From: Mantis religiosa
Lineage: Eukaryota > Arthropoda > Insecta > Mantodea > Mantidae
Direction: 5' to 3'
DNA: 64,000 bases
Assembly: GCA_030765055.1 (NCBI GenBank)
Contig: JAUKNK010000147.1
Location: forward strand, 4,422,001 to 4,486,000
The position numbers and the translations under genes were made by a program. Shown one piece after another: positions 34,840-48,410 of this stretch (the stretch's first letter is position 1; the number at the start of each line of letters is the position of its first letter). The notes under the pieces are model-generated. The model worked only from the letters and a program-made list of their open reading frames with translations, had not been told where the DNA came from and did no database searches.

Positions 34840-35779
34840 CTGCTCTGGAATGGAACCAAGTATTTCTGGACATGAAGGATGGGCTATATAGGCAGAAAAA
34901 TGTTACAAAATATTTATAAAATATTGTGCCATAAAGTTTTATAACCATTTGTTATATTTCACTTCCAATTTTTACTTATTAATTTGCAGTCTTCTAGCTT
35001 TTCAAAGGCTTTAGAGTGATATGTAAATACTTTTAAGAGAGCATGTGTGAGTCACTTTATCTAAAATGTAAATTATATTAGCGAATGTAAACTGACACAA
35101 ATATGCTGTCCTTTTATTATTTTCAAATCAGTGGAAGTTGAGAAACAGCTCGCCATGATTTTAAAAACAGAAAGCTAATAGAATCCTGAGAAGTGAAAAG
35201 TCTTGTAAATATATACTTTAATGGTTTCATTTTGTTGTTTAACAGCTTCCTGACCAGAAAGGCTTCTGCTGAAACAATTTGCTGCAGATAGGGCTATTTT
35301 ACTCCACATTGATAGATTCTAATGAAAGGCCTTTTTAAAATTTACTCATTACTTCTGGTTTCTAGCTAATTGGCAACACTTAGTTATGTTTCATGTTGAC
35401 AGTGACTACTTCACAAATTCATGTAAGCAGTTTTCATAAAACAATCAAACTTTTCGAACTGTATAAAAATATTAAAAGAACCTACACATGTTAAGCTATT
35501 TTTGGAGGGGGAGTTTGTGGAGAGTATCAATCACTATCAGTAGATAATAAAGGTCTAACTGTTACTTTGCCTCAAGATACAGTAGCATCAATAGTATGAT
35601 GAAAGTAAAAATATCAGCGAAAGCTAAAAGCATTCTATTCCTAATTTAGTACATCAACTTGTGAGTATATAAAACTGTACACAAATTTGCAATAGTATTA
35701 ACTTGGCAAGGTTTTGGGTCCAGAAAGTAAACAGGGAGTAAATTAATATAATTTTCAGTCGAACTAGTACCCAATGCTC
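34840..35779. other. Interval without recognised features
   Basis: AT-rich with nothing recognised. Confidence 0.4.
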
Positions 35780-37020
35780 CATTTATTGCTAGTATTTACC
35801 TAGAACACGTTTCGTTAGGAGCTTCCTAACATCATCATCTGTTGTCGAGTAATTGATGTTGGTTTGGTGAGCTACTTGGAGATGATAGGTGCGTTTCTGT
35901 CAGTATATTCCCTTCAAAGTTAGTATAGAAATTGACAATTTTCTTTCATACTTAGTTATGAAAACTTTTTCCTACATAATTAATGCAGCTAGACCTCTGA
36001 CACTTTTTAATAAGTGGATTTCTCATTCGATATCGTGATTATCTTTCCAAAAATGGTATGATACTGCCAATTTATCTATTTCCTTGTTCCTGATTTTCCT
36101 AAAATTCTCTTTAAGCCTAATGTATAACTTCCTTTTAGTTTTTCAAATGCTGAAGTTCTCACAGTCTTTGCAGTATATCCGAGATGCAGCTGATTTTTTT
36201 GTCTGTAGGTATCTCCTTTGTATTATGTGATTTGAAAAGGTTTTGTACACTGAATTTGTCCTGTGAGGCCAAAATAATGTTGTGCTCTTTGAAGACTTTT
36301 TGGAAAAGGTGTGTAGCTCTGGGATGTTAAATAAGTTTTCTGCATTGAGCTTTATTGCTGATTGGGGAAAGAGTGGTTACTTGTTTGCATCTTTTTTGTT
36401 TTTTGAATTTATCGATTTTCTTTTTGACCAATTCAGAAATGAATCCATTGTATTCTGCAATGTGAATTATATGATTGTACTCTTTGATATATTCCATCTT
36501 GTTTAGAGGTACCAGCCTGTCAGTTAAACTGTTGATAACAGTAAGCTTGTGTTGTCTTGGGTTATATCCATTTGATTTTATGAAATTTTCTGTGTGTGTT
36601 TCCTTCGTATGTATGCCAAATTCTAGTTTTGTATGTTTTCTAATTAGTTTCAAATCTAAGAAGGGGATGATTTCATTCTTTGTCTCATTTTCTATGGTGG
36701 GATTGCAGGATTGCAATTCTATTGCAGCGTTTGTAAATTAAGTAGATTTAACACATTATACACCTGTTTCTCATTTACTATTGCCAAATGTCATCCACAT
36801 ATCTATACCAGTGTTTGAAAATTAGTGGCAATGCCCACTTGATATGGGGCCATAAATGTTTATTTCTTTGCTTGATAATTGCATGAAAACATGCTACATT
36901 CACCAAATCCAAAGTCCAAAGTTTAACAACAGTTTTAGTACTGCTCTTCCAAACATTTACAATTTTGTGGTTGTTTAAAAATAATTTCGGATTGTAGTTT
37001 CTGAATTTCACAACTACATT
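35780..37020 (-). mobile_element. Penelope-like element, second family
   Basis: The minus strand codes for the PLE RT catalytic box (FKHWYRYVDDIW, ~36790), the segment IIPFLDLKLIRKHTKLEFGI (~36620-36680) and EFGIHTKETHTENFIKS, and a GIY-YIG domain that starts near CKDCENFSI (~36150) and continues through KLAVSYHFWKDNHDIE (~36035). Several stops are present. The downstream end has a hammerhead-like motif. The fingers and N-terminus are absent. Confidence 0.82.
35800..35842 (-). ncRNA. Hammerhead-like motif of the 36-kb PLE
   Basis: The minus strand has a perfect 7-bp stem II (GTTAGGA/TCCTAAC, loop AGC; 35814-35830) followed directly by GAAA (35810-35813) and CGTGTTC. The upstream core is CAGATGAT in place of CTGANGAT, so one core position appears mutated. 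Stem I is weak. Confidence 0.4.
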
Positions 37021-38235
37021 TCAAACTGGAAGCACAAATACAGACAGGAGAGTTAAGCTTCCTAAGAGGAATAAGCAACTAACTAAGTAAAGTACTTCTA
37101 AATTACAAAGCAGAGATGTAGACCATGTTGGACTATATTGAACTTGCAAACTATTGAACTTATCCAAACATTAAAGTATAAATATGCAGAGATGGATTAA
37201 ATGAATTGTTAGCAGTAAACATATGCAAAGCTCTAAGGAACAGAGAACAAGCAATCTTTTCATGTATGTATATTTGCCGATGCTCATTGTTATTAAACTT
37301 ATTCATTTAGGTAAGAAGTATTTACACAATGCCAGTTTAACAGTCTCCAGTTTTTGTAAAGAAACGAAGGAAAGTGCCATCTTGGCAAGTTTACACTTTC
37401 ATGACATTGATAGCAAATACCTGCTATGCATGGGATATTATATATCAAATTATAAATAATGATTTCTGTCAGAAAAATTTACATTCACAGGCTTACATTC
37501 AGCTGACAATGATGATGATAAACAACTGTAGAGACGACATTGCTCCTTGAATTGTGTTGAAGTTGCTTTTACATCCAGAAGTATGTCAGCAAAACCACCT
37601 GGTTTTGATACTGAACAAATATATAGGTTTTGCTGTAATGCTTTTAGATGTCCTTTTTGAAGAGAACCTCGGCTCATTATGTACTTCACGTTGAGTATAT
37701 ATATGCTGCTCCTGTATGATTTGAATTTTATTTACAGTACGTAACTTGCTAAACACAAATAAGTCCATCACTGGGAAATTTGAAAGGCAGAAATAATTTT
37801 AGTGTCACAGTTGATTAAATAAGGTCACTCACTACTTTTTATTTCAGAGGTTATATTTCCATCTGTTAATTTTTGGTACGTTTACCAGCAACCTTCTGGC
37901 AAAGTGCATATATGTTGCACAAATAGGATATAGGAAGCGAATGCACAATACTGTACTGTACTTACTTGCTAGAGAGGTTTTGAGCTCGATATCCGGATGG
38001 AAATAGGAATCTCCTCAATGCAAGATATTTTTTTGTCTCTTTCTTTTAACTAGGGGAAGCGTTATATTCCAAACAAATATTTAGTACGGAAATTTCACTG
38101 CAAATAAGAGTTTTGAGATTTTCTCTATCATTTCTAGGAAATTTTCGTGTAAGTGCATATTTGTGTTCACGTGACTGTGAAAAGCAACTCAAACACAGTC
38201 AATATCTTACAGAGATGCTGTACAAAGTGTTTCAG
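37021..38235. other. Interval without recognised features
   Basis: No element was recognised between the PLE and the SINE. Confidence 0.4.
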
Positions 38236-38452
38236 GCCGCACCTCGACTCTCACCAAGGGGGCCCGGGTTCGATGCCAGGCGACCGCAAAGTGAGATTCG
38301 TGGTGGACAACACGGTGCTGGGGGGTTTTCTCCGGGAGCTCCGGTTTCCCCCGCCATCTCATTCCACCGGTGCTCCCATCTTCATCTCATGTACCATCAG
38401 TGTCACCGCCTGCGGTGCCGTATGTAATAAAAGCGGGCGTTAAACACTAATG
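38236..38452 (+). mobile_element. SINE-like repeat with Pol III B box
   Basis: A GC-rich block in AT-rich surroundings, with GGGTTCGATGCC (B box, ~38268) followed by GGGGGGTTTTCTCCGGGAGC. This resembles the body of insect tRNA-derived SINEs. It ends near GTAATAAAAGCGGGCGTTAA, with no long A-tail. Confidence 0.55.
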
Positions 38453-38454
38453 TA

Positions 38455-41400
38455 CAAAGTGTTTCAGAAAGGTTGCTAGTCGATAATTTAGGATTTGGTC
38501 TTAATGGAGAATACATATAGACCCCTTTCACAACTCTGGAGAACACAATTAATAGATATAAAATCATAGACTTTCATGGTCGTCGTCAATTCAATCTTAT
38601 ATAGAGAACCGAAGTTCCCCTCAAAAATTGTTTTGTAAGGTAATCAAATGAAGTCAAAAGAATAAACAAACGGTACACACAGATCACTAATATACATTAA
38701 GCCGTCAAATTTGTCTGTCATTCCACTCTGAATTTTATTTACAACACTTAAAATCAATAAGTAGGGTGAGAAAACATTACTAATATATGTATTCTATTGA
38801 AGATTCTGTAACAAAAGTTCCAAATCTGTTCATTTATACTCAATATTCTCTTTTTGCGAGGGCTTAACAAAATGCATGCTCCTGACAACTGCTGATGGCC
38901 ATTCGCATTAATAAAGTGCCGACGGTGGCGTATCGAACCATTACAGGAGAATTCTACGCCCTCATTTATGCCAACCTTTACCGGAAAATTTGCTCTGAAC
39001 AGACTACCTTATTGCGGCTATTTATTTTGTGAAATCAGCTGTTGCTCAACTAAATTGGAGATCAGGTTTTATGTTAAAGTGAGGGATTTTTTATTTTATT
39101 TTCGGACTCTCTTACGCTACTGTGGTTGACAGTGTCGCCATCTATATTGGGTGCGAAGCCCCGATTAGTTTCCCTCATAAGCAAGTTATTCAAGTTTTGA
39201 GTTCTTTTGCTGCAGATCTACAAAACTGTTCAACCATCTGTACTTCCCTTGTGAAGCAAGCTTCCGTAACAAAATATCAGAACTCGTTGGCTGATAAACA
39301 TACCAACATTCATTTTTGTTTAAGTTTTAATATATGCCAAATACTGCCATCTCTTGGCAGCCAAAATTAACGCGCCGGTCTCTCCTTATACATGCAGAAC
39401 ATTGCAGCCTCACACTGCCCTCTGTGACAAACAAGCTATCTCTGGCAGGAAATTTCAAATGAACGAATCGCTTTATTGCGCAATTTAATATGTGAAATCA
39501 GAGCTGCTATTACAGATCGTACGTCAGGTTTACTCTTATAGTGAGATATTGCCTAATTGTTAAGCACACTCTTACACTGTTGTGAATCTCAGGGTCCCAC
39601 TGTAAATTGGACGTAAGTTATCGTTTAAATTTGCTCAAAAGACCTTTTATCAGGGTTGGAGTTGCATTACTTGCCTTAAATATAGATCGCGAAACCACCG
39701 CCAACTTTACTCCCTTACCGAAGAAGGATATGCTGAATTTTTTCCCTTGAAAAAATCCATCACCCATTTTGAAGTCGGGACCTGGGGAACAGAAGCAATT
39801 AAGAGTGGTACACGGAGGAAGCCACCAATGCCTTTATGTCTTTCCACCCGAAAGTTCGATCTAATGTACAAAAACCCAAAGAACATCCACTACAAAACGA
39901 GCTAACATAATTGGCACTAGGCAATGTCAGGTGCAAGCATGCTGAGCAGCTTGCCCGCTTTCTGCTGTTTTCTGTTGCTTATTTTCTTTTTACTTATTTT
40001 CTTCTAATTTTGGAGACGTGCCCAGGTTTGGTTGGCTATAGTAGTGCCGCACAAACGGCGTGTATGCTAGCTCAAATGAAAAAATATCCTCTAGTGTCAC
40101 TTGAGGTCTGACTACCTAGAGGCTTCGTTCATGGCCCACTTAGGACAGCTCCAGTAGTGCGAGAACTGTTGTGTCTATCTCGAGGTCCTGTCAGTCCATC
40201 GCCTGTAGCCTCCTGTAAAGTGTTTACAACAATAGATCTACCGGATGTAGCTTTACAGTTAACTGCCAAAGCATATACAATAAACACAAACAAACTAAAT
40301 TCTATGTAATTTTATGAGGAACAAGTTTTGGCATGTTTTATGACAATTTCTAAGGTAATTAATATTTGTAAATACCGATATATTATATTCGAGTTTAAGT
40401 ATTTTTCACAGAAGGAATGAACAAATTGCTATAACAACGATTTGGGTTTCCGAAGTAAAATAATGTGTGCCATTATTGTATGGCCTGTTCTCCCCGCTCA
40501 TTAAGTTGATTTCATTATTGTGTTTATATTAGCAATATATTTACACTGATAACTGCATTTGAACAAATAAATAAACAATTGTGCAACACGAATTTTCCGT
40601 ACTGTCTCTCGTAACTCATAATATTTAATTTTACGTATTTCTTTCTAACCAACTTACACATACAATCTCTTTATACTACTTGTTTAGCATTGTACGTAAA
40701 GAAATTTGTTCCTATCATGCAAAATGCTACATTGGCTTTTTGTAATATCCTTATCAACAAATGGCGGTTAACACTAACACACCGAACACAGTTTAGCTTT
40801 TCGAGAAGAAAGTTCATCATGTCCTAATGAGGCTAGCTACTTAGAGTTTGCAGGTAATGTCACATTGGGAATAACTGATGCACAATTTATATAAGCGGAC
40901 CGAAGTATTGCATTCCATATTAAAATTTACTAAAACATTTATCTGCAAATACGGGTTTTGAAGCTTTAGCAACCATTTCTGGAAAGAGCTTATTATCTTC
41001 CAATGATGTGACACGAAGGTTTCCTATGAATCCCACCAACACCGTATAAACTTTGATACATCCTCTGGAGGTCTTGGGTTTTCAAAATGGTTCTAACAGT
41101 TTTCAGAGTATATCACACATTTAAGATACTTCCACAAAACTGAAATGTATATAGTTAATTGTCTTGGAATATTCTAAGAGTCTCTTCAATCCGAATAGTG
41201 TATGCCTAAGTGTTAAGTTATAAGACCTATTCTTGTTAGCTCGAGATGATGGGACTATATAAAGACACTCTATTATTGTGGCAATAATTATATTGTACGG
41301 TTAATAAAGGTACTTGAACAGTAATGCTGTTTCATGCTGCATTTTCTTACCGCACATTTCATCACTAATTGCAGCAGTAATCAAAACAGTTTGAAAGATA

Positions 41401-42180
41401 AACGAATATGCAATGCAGATACAATTCAGATTATGTCAAGAGGTTATATTCCTTGTTTTATTTATTTATTGCAAATAAACGTCCGGCTTATCAAAGATCT
41501 TTGTGAAAGTGAATTCACTTTTTCTTGCTGCTCAAATGCCCTCCTCTCGAGTTTCAGAAATCCAACAATTAGCCATACAGATTTACCTTCAAGTTGTTAA
41601 TGTTGTAATAACACTTCCATTTTTGAAAATTCGTCAGAACTAAGATACAAAGAATAAATTTTGGGATTTATTCACACCCCAGAATAAACTCAGATACAGT
41701 CCAACCTAATCTGTTAATATCAATGAAAGGATATGCAATACTTGACGGAGTATATCACATTTTGGTCTAAATATATTTTATTTTTTAAAATTACTTTGAA
41801 TGAGACAGCGGTGTAAAATATAAGAATTGACAATTTTGAGTCTTAATTTACGTCGTGCCCAATGCCATCTAGCGTGGGCATTTGAGAGTAAACAACGCAT
41901 GAAGCGCTCCAAGTGCGAGCTTCGAGAGTAATGTACGGGAACATGGATGTAACATCCCTAGTTGCCTTTCTGATTTTATTTTTAATCGGAGTCTTGAGGC
42001 CAACCATTAAATTTAATCTGAATTAGGATACAGCTAACCAGTAGTGATGTTTTATTGTTGTGGGACTTTTGAAGGCATTTATTTAATGTTACAGCAATTC
42101 AAGTCAATACATGTTTCAAAACATATTACAAGAAAAGCAATTCATTAATTATCGGCCACAAATTAAAATCCGCCACACGA
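38455..42180. other. Long interval, no recognised gene
   Basis: About 3.7 kb of AT-rich sequence. Open frames are under 90 codons and lack motifs. No tandem array is present. Confidence 0.45.
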
Positions 42181-42319
42181 ATTGCTAAGTGACTCTCAAA
42201 ATACTCAGATATATCGCTAGTCGATACTTTTTAGATTTCGCAGCGCAAAGGTATTTACATATACCGCTCCTCGAATTCCAGAGCAGACACTTACAGTTGG
42301 CTATGTTAGGTAAGTTAAT

Positions 42320-42600
42320 CGCATTCGAATGGCGTAAGAAATGTGGAAAAGATTATGGAGAACTTTCCCGAAAAGAAGCTCTCTACAAAAATTAATCATG
42401 AGTAATCAATAGCAGTACTGTCGAAATATAGCATACATATTACCTATATACAGTAAACCATCGAGAATGATATTATATTATTCTACATCATATTACCTAC
42501 AGCATGAACACAACTGAGTAGTACAGTAATCGAATGACCGAATAGGTGAGTAAAAGATTGCGGAGAACTTCCCCGGAGTGAAGCTCTCTCCAAATATTGA
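42320..42600 (+). repeat. Pair of diverged direct repeats
   Basis: A ~65-bp segment with ATTATGGAGAACTTTCCCG and GAAGCTCTCTAC (~42350-42390) recurs in diverged form ~206 bp later (GCGGAGAACTTCCCCGGAG, ~42560). The surrounding TACTGTAAACCATTGAGA-like text repeats as well, so two old tandem units are likely. Confidence 0.5.
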
Positions 42601-42956
42601 CACGTATATATTTGATAGAACAATAACGAAAGTTGACACATGTTACTTACATACTGTAAACCATTGAGATTAATACCCATCATGTTCCACTTGTAACATC
42701 TGACTTTCATTTATAACACGTAATATCTCAAAGGGGTGTGAGTAAGTAGTACCGATATGTGTGTTATACCGAAGTTATTGTAATTAAACTGCAGAACTTG
42801 TTGTTTTTTAATCAACTTATAGTTATTTATGCGATGGTTTCAACAAAGGAAGCCAGCGCCATCTATTGCCAGCTACTATTAATGTGTCGGTCTCTTTGGT
42901 TCACTACTCCGTGTTAAAAACTGAAAACGCAGAGGGCGCTCCTCCTCAGCTAAGTG

Positions 42957-43075
42957 AACTAACCAACATGTCGCCGGAAATGCAGTGAGCTTCTATTTCG
43001 ACCGAGTATTAATCTGTGGACCGAGCTATGTTACATTCGCCTCCCCCATCCCTTCCCAGCCATGTTCAGTGGCTG
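42957..43075 (+). repeat. Dispersed repeat shared with 44458-44560
   Basis: ACCAACATGTCGCCGGAAAT, AATGCAGTGAGCTTCTATTT and a later CTCCCC..CCTTCC..CC..GTTCAG pattern match a second copy at 44458-44560 just before the satellite. These are two copies of an unclassified repeat in direct orientation. Confidence 0.6.
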
Positions 43076-44559
43076 ATTCTGTGGACTGATTGAATTCACC
43101 ATCTTTCGAAGCATAATCTCGTGCACCAACGAATAATTTACGGCACAATTCATTTATCACATATTAACATAATACGCACTGAGTATGCTGAGTAAATGTG
43201 CGTAAATTATTCATTAATTTGCGAGATGTGACTTCGAAAGAAGTTGACCAATTAAATTAGGAAAAAAGATTCTCAGAAGCCATGTCCAAAATTGATCTTT
43301 TTGCTGTTGCCTCTAAGCATTATAGCTTTTATATTCATGTAATAAATGAATAAGTAGATCTTTAAAAACCAATTGCAACTTTAACAGAGTGAGATTACTC
43401 AAGATGCTATTGAGGTTATACATAACACCTGTACTTCCTTTCCCTGTAATGTGAATTCCTAAGCTTGTTACTGTGATAATTACAAGAAAACCTGACACTA
43501 AATCAATGCATTCTACAGGTACTGGAAGACAGGAAAGGATATCACAGTGTTATGATTAATGCAATTTCTTTGTACACAGAATAATGTTGAAAAATTCCCT
43601 GGAAGGAAAGTGTCAAAAAGAAAAAAACAACAAAAAACGAAAAACATTATTAAAGAAATGTATATATAAATTGTAAGTGAAGATACAAACAACTATGTAC
43701 AAAAAATATCACTATCTCTTTAAATAGAAAACAAAGAAGCTCTGTTAATAGCTTATATTTACTAAGAATTTCAAAAGCTCTAGAGTACATATATCATTTC
43801 CAGCACAAGTATACAAAAGAATATTAAAAGAAAAACCTGAAATTTGTGATTGATTCATGATATTTATTTGTGATTTATTCATGATATTGGTAAAACCCTA
43901 CAAACTAGTACATGAGGCAAAGACATAAATTGAATAAAATACACTATTTTATATACTTCTAATCAATTTGGTTAGATTGTCATTCACACATGCAGATTAA
44001 ATGATTATGATTTGAATGAAAAATAGAGTTCAATGAATCTAAGAGGACTCCTATCTCACATGACAGAGCCTGGAGGAAAAGCTATATCAATCATATCTCC
44101 AGAGATGTCAGCACAAGTACATAAACTAAACATTTATAAACTCACCATTTATTGCTTTAGGAAAGCGATTTTAAATAAGCGTAAACATTTATTATTAAAT
44201 ATATATGTCATTGTATATAAAATGCAAACTTGTTGCTGAAATATTGAGGTTTTTTTTACTGAAAAATTTATAAAATATTTAAGCATATTCAGCAACAATG
44301 CGATGTTAAGTACTACTACTGCTGCTTCGTGTGTACAAGCATTATGACACTTAAACTTCACTTACGTAATTTTTGGAAAGGACTTGCAATTGGCAAGGCC
44401 TTCATTATTAAACTAGTCTCCGTTTGGGAACTTAGAAATACATATTGGTAGAAGTGAGCAAACCAACATGTCCTCGGTAATGCAGTGAGCTTCAATTTCG
44501 ACCTATCTATGGTACATATGCCTCCCCAAACCCTTTCCTGCCGTGTTCAGCCAAGGCAA

Positions 44560-47030
44560 CTAGAGTAGAGACGCTCCAATTAATAACTTCCATTAAAATA
44601 ACAGAATAAGGACTCAATGAACTAAGGCTGCCCCTCAGTACACTTTCTATTGTACAGTCGTATGTAGTTCCAATAGCGAGGTGTCTTTTAATGCGAGAGG
44701 TGCTCCAATTAATAGCTTATATTAAAATAACAGAATAAGGGCACAAAGAATTAAGGCTGGCCCTCTGTACACTTTCTATTGTACAGTGATATATAGTTGC
44801 AGTAGCGAGGTGTCTTTCAATGCGAGAAATGCTCCAATTAATAGCTTATATTAAAATAACAGAATAAGGACACAAAGAACTAAGACTTCTCTTCAGTACC
44901 CTTTCTATTGTACTGTCACACGTAGTTCCAGTAGCGAGGCGTGATTTTCAAAGCGATGGAAACTCCAAGTAATAATTTTAATTAAATTATGGGAGAATAA
45001 TGATACAAAGAACTAAGGCTGCACTTTAGTACTCTTTCTATTGTACAATCACACGTAAGTTTAGTGGCAAGATGAGACTCTCAAAGCGAGGGAGGCTCCA
45101 AATAATATTTTCATTAAAACAAGAGAGAATAACGACTCAAAGGAATAAATCTACTCTCCAGTATTCTTTCTATTGTACAGTCACACGTAGTTCCAGTGAC
45201 GAACCGTGACTTTAAAGTGAGGGAAGCTCCAAATAACAATTTCCATTAAAGTAAGAGAGAATAATGTCAAAAAGAGCTAATGCTACTCTTTGGTATTCTT
45301 TCTATTGTACAGTCACACATAGGTCCAGTAGCAAGGCGTGATTTTCAAAGCAATAGAAGCTCCAATTAAAAACTTCCATAAGAATAACAGAATAAGGACT
45401 CAAAAACTAACACTGCTGTTTAGTACTCTTTCTATTTACAGTCACACGTAGGTCCAGTGGCGAGATGTGACTTTTAAAGCGAGAGAAGCTCCCATTAATA
45501 TATTCCATTAAAATAACATAATAAGGACTCAAAGAACTAAGGCTAGCCTTCAGTACTCTTTCTACTGTACAATTACACGTAAGTGCAGTAGCGAGGCGCG
45601 ACTTTCAAAGGGAGGGAAGCTCCAAATAATGATTTTCATAAAAATAAGAGAGAATCATGACTCAAAGAACTGAGGCTACTCTTCAGTAATCTTTCTATTC
45701 TACCGGCACACTTAGGCACAGTAGCGAGGCGCGACTTTCAAAGCGAGGGAAGTTCCAAAAAATAACTTTAATTAAAATAATAGAGAATCAAGTCTCGAAA
45801 CCTATGGCTACTCTTAAGTCCTCTTTCTATTGTACAGTCACATGTAGGTCGAGTAGCGAGGCGCGACTTTCAAAGCGAGGGAAGCTCCATATAAAAGTTT
45901 TCATTAAAAGAGGAGAGAATAAGGACTCAAAGAAATAAGGCTACTCTTTAGTACTCTTTCTGTTGTACAATCACACGTAGTTCTATTGGCGAGGCGAGAC
46001 ATTTAAGGCGAGGGAAGCTGCAAATAATAATTTACATTAAAATAATAGAGAAGAATGACTCAAAGATCTAAGATTACACCTCAGTACTCTTTCTACTGTA
46101 CAGTCACAGGTAGGTGCAGTGGCGAGATGTGACCTTCAAAGCGAAAGAAGATCTAATTAATAACTTCCATTAAAATGACAATAACGACCCAAGGAATTAA
46201 GACTACTTTTAGTACTCTTTCTATTGTACAGTAACTCTTAGGTCCGGTAGCGGTGCGTAATTTGAAAGTGAGGTAAGATCCAAATAATAATTTTCATTAA
46301 AATAAGAGAGAATAGTGTCTCATAGAACTAAGATTGTACTATTGTACAATCACACGTATGTCTAGTGGCAAGACTTGACTTTCAAAGCAAGGGAAGCTCT
46401 AAATAATAACTTTCATTAAAATAAGGGAGGATAATGACTTGAAAACTAAGACTACCCTTCAGTACCCTTTCTATTGTGGAATCACACGTAGGCCCAGTAG
46501 CGAGGCGTGACCTTCGAAGCGAGAGAAGCTCCAATTAATAACCTCCATTAAAACAACAGAATAAGGACTCAAAGAACTAAGACTACTCTTTAGTACTCTT
46601 TCTATTGTACAGTCATAAGTAGGTCCAGTAGCGAGGTGTGACTTTCAATGCGAGAGAAGCTGCAATTAATAACTTACATTAAAATAAGAGAATAAGGACT
46701 CAAAGAACTAAGACCTTTCTTCAGTTCTCTTTCTATTGTACTGTCACACGTTGGTCTAGTAGCGAGCCGTGACTTTCAAAGCGAGGGAAGCTCCAAATAA
46801 TAATTTTCATTAAAATAAGAGAGAATAATGACTCAAAGAACTAAAGCTACTCTTTAGTACTATTTCTATTGTACAGTCAGACGTAAGTCCAGTAGCGAGG
46901 TGCGACTTTCAAAGTGAGGGAAGCTCCAAATAATAATTTTCTTTAAAATAAGAGAGAATAATGACTCAAATAACTAAAGCTACTCTTTAATACTCTTTCT
47001 ATTGTACAGTCACACGTAGATCCTTCTTGC
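44560..47030 (+). repeat. ~131-bp satellite array, about 19 units
   Basis: The motif TCTATTGTACAGT recurs at 44646, 44775, 44904, 45037, 45169, 45301, 45431, 45561, 45694, 45826 and so on to 46998, giving a period of 129-133 bp. Other conserved blocks are AGCGAGGCGTGACTTTCAAA, GAAGCTCCAAATAATAA and GGACTCAAAGAACTAAG. Units vary in sequence and slightly in length. No coding meaning or transposon source is visible. Confidence 0.93.
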
Positions 47031-47034
47031 ATTG

Positions 47035-47970
47035 TAAGACTGTTCACACTACTAGCTTCTTCGCTTGACTCAGACGTTCAAATGTTTCCCCCAGCTGTCC
47101 AACACGGCGTGAACTGCTAGGCTATAATGGAGAAAGTACGCAATTCACACACATTTGCTAATAACTTAAAACTTCACAATAATTTCCTGTTAGTCACCTC
47201 TATATACCAATCTATGTAAAATACTATTGCTAATGATGTTGAAATATAACTACAGTTGTATTTAAAAGCTTTAAATAAAACAAAAAATAAACTTTTCTTC
47301 ACGCGTTACTAGGCTTCACGGTACAAAATCTGTCAGTGCTTTCTAACTACCGAAGATTCGCGATTGCTTGCGGAAACCTACGAAGTAGCGTACTCAAGGT
47401 TACGAATGCGTAAATACAGTCTTGGATGAGCTCGTGGAACTGGTCACTCGAATCCAAGCAGCTGTCTAATTGTCTGCAGCTTCGCGGATTTTCGCGAATA
47501 AATTATCAAAATGTGTCGAATGCAATTAATATATTGTTTGGTATGAGTTTTCTGGTTTTTCTTCTTTTTCTCCAGAAATTCTTGGGGAAGCTTCCAGCTC
47601 TTCACTGCACGCTTCGCTACTGACTTGTACTATCATATAGAGTACATGGCACTCAAAACTGAGAAAATGGCGATGGTGATAATTAGTAATTTATTATGTT
47701 TTATTAAATCTATAATAAATTGTCTAAACATTAGCGAAAGAAAATTGTTTATAAAGCTATATTTGTGCAAATTAGAAAAGGAGAATAATTCTGGTACGTT
47801 TTGTACTCTGTGCTTTTCAGATCATTTTGTTTGGAATCTCTGTACATTAAGGCTGTATCAAATATGAAATATTATTTGTCTGTCTGTTTGATAATATAAT
47901 TTGTCACACGATTTCTTTGATGAGAAGTAAAAGTACAATGTTCGAGTAGAATATGTTAATGTCGTAAACA
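47035..47970. other. Interval without recognised features
   Basis: Unique-looking sequence right of the satellite. Short open frames only. Confidence 0.4.
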
Positions 47971-47972
47971 TA

Positions 47973-48203
47973 CGAGGACTGTTCAATGAAAACGATCATA
48001 ATTTTTTTACAGTCATAATTTTTCACAATAAACACATCCTTATTATATTCTGTTAGCTTAATGTCTTTGAAGACCGGCAGAAACGCTGGGACAAGTACAT
48101 CGCTTTCAGGAGAGGCTATTTTGAGAACGACCCTCAAAATTATGAGAATGAGTGAAGGTACGTTGTCACAAAAAAAATTGTGTTCATTATTGAACAGCCC
48201 TCG
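47973..48203 (+). mobile_element. Family B mariner reduced to a 231-bp MITE
   Basis: Starts after TA with CGAGGACTGTTCAATGAAA and ends TTATTGAACAGCCCTCG. The first ~90 bp match the 5' part of the 900-bp family B copies. The sequence then jumps to the last ~110 bp of the transposase gene (from TGTCTTTGAAGACCGGCAG). Two-ended deletion products like this are the usual origin of MITEs. Confidence 0.85.
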
Positions 48204-48235
48204 TGGAACACTTTGTTTGCAGTGATAGACACTGG

Positions 48236-48330
48236 ACGCCGGCCCCGTAGCCGTGGTCGTTAGTATGTATATATAAAGGGTGGCGGGTTCAAGTCCCGCC
48301 TTGGGCATTGGTGTTTATGTGTACAGTGTA
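48236..48330 (+). mobile_element. tRNA-like SINE head
   Basis: GGCCCCGTAGCCGTGGTCG (A-box region) and GGGTTCAAGTCCC (B box, ~48286) are separated by a TATATATAAAG stretch. It looks like the promoter head of a SINE. A functional tRNA is unlikely because the anticodon arm does not fold. Confidence 0.5.
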
Positions 48331-48410
48331 TATGTGTAGAAATACAGAAAAGCTGACAGTAAATAAACGGAAACGGTTAACTAAGGAAACGAGAATATAT
48401 ATCTATATAT

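Noticed and set aside
44560..47030. Regular repeats that could suggest a CRISPR array
   Set aside because: Whole units repeat head-to-tail with no unique spacers, and the genome is eukaryotic. It is a satellite.
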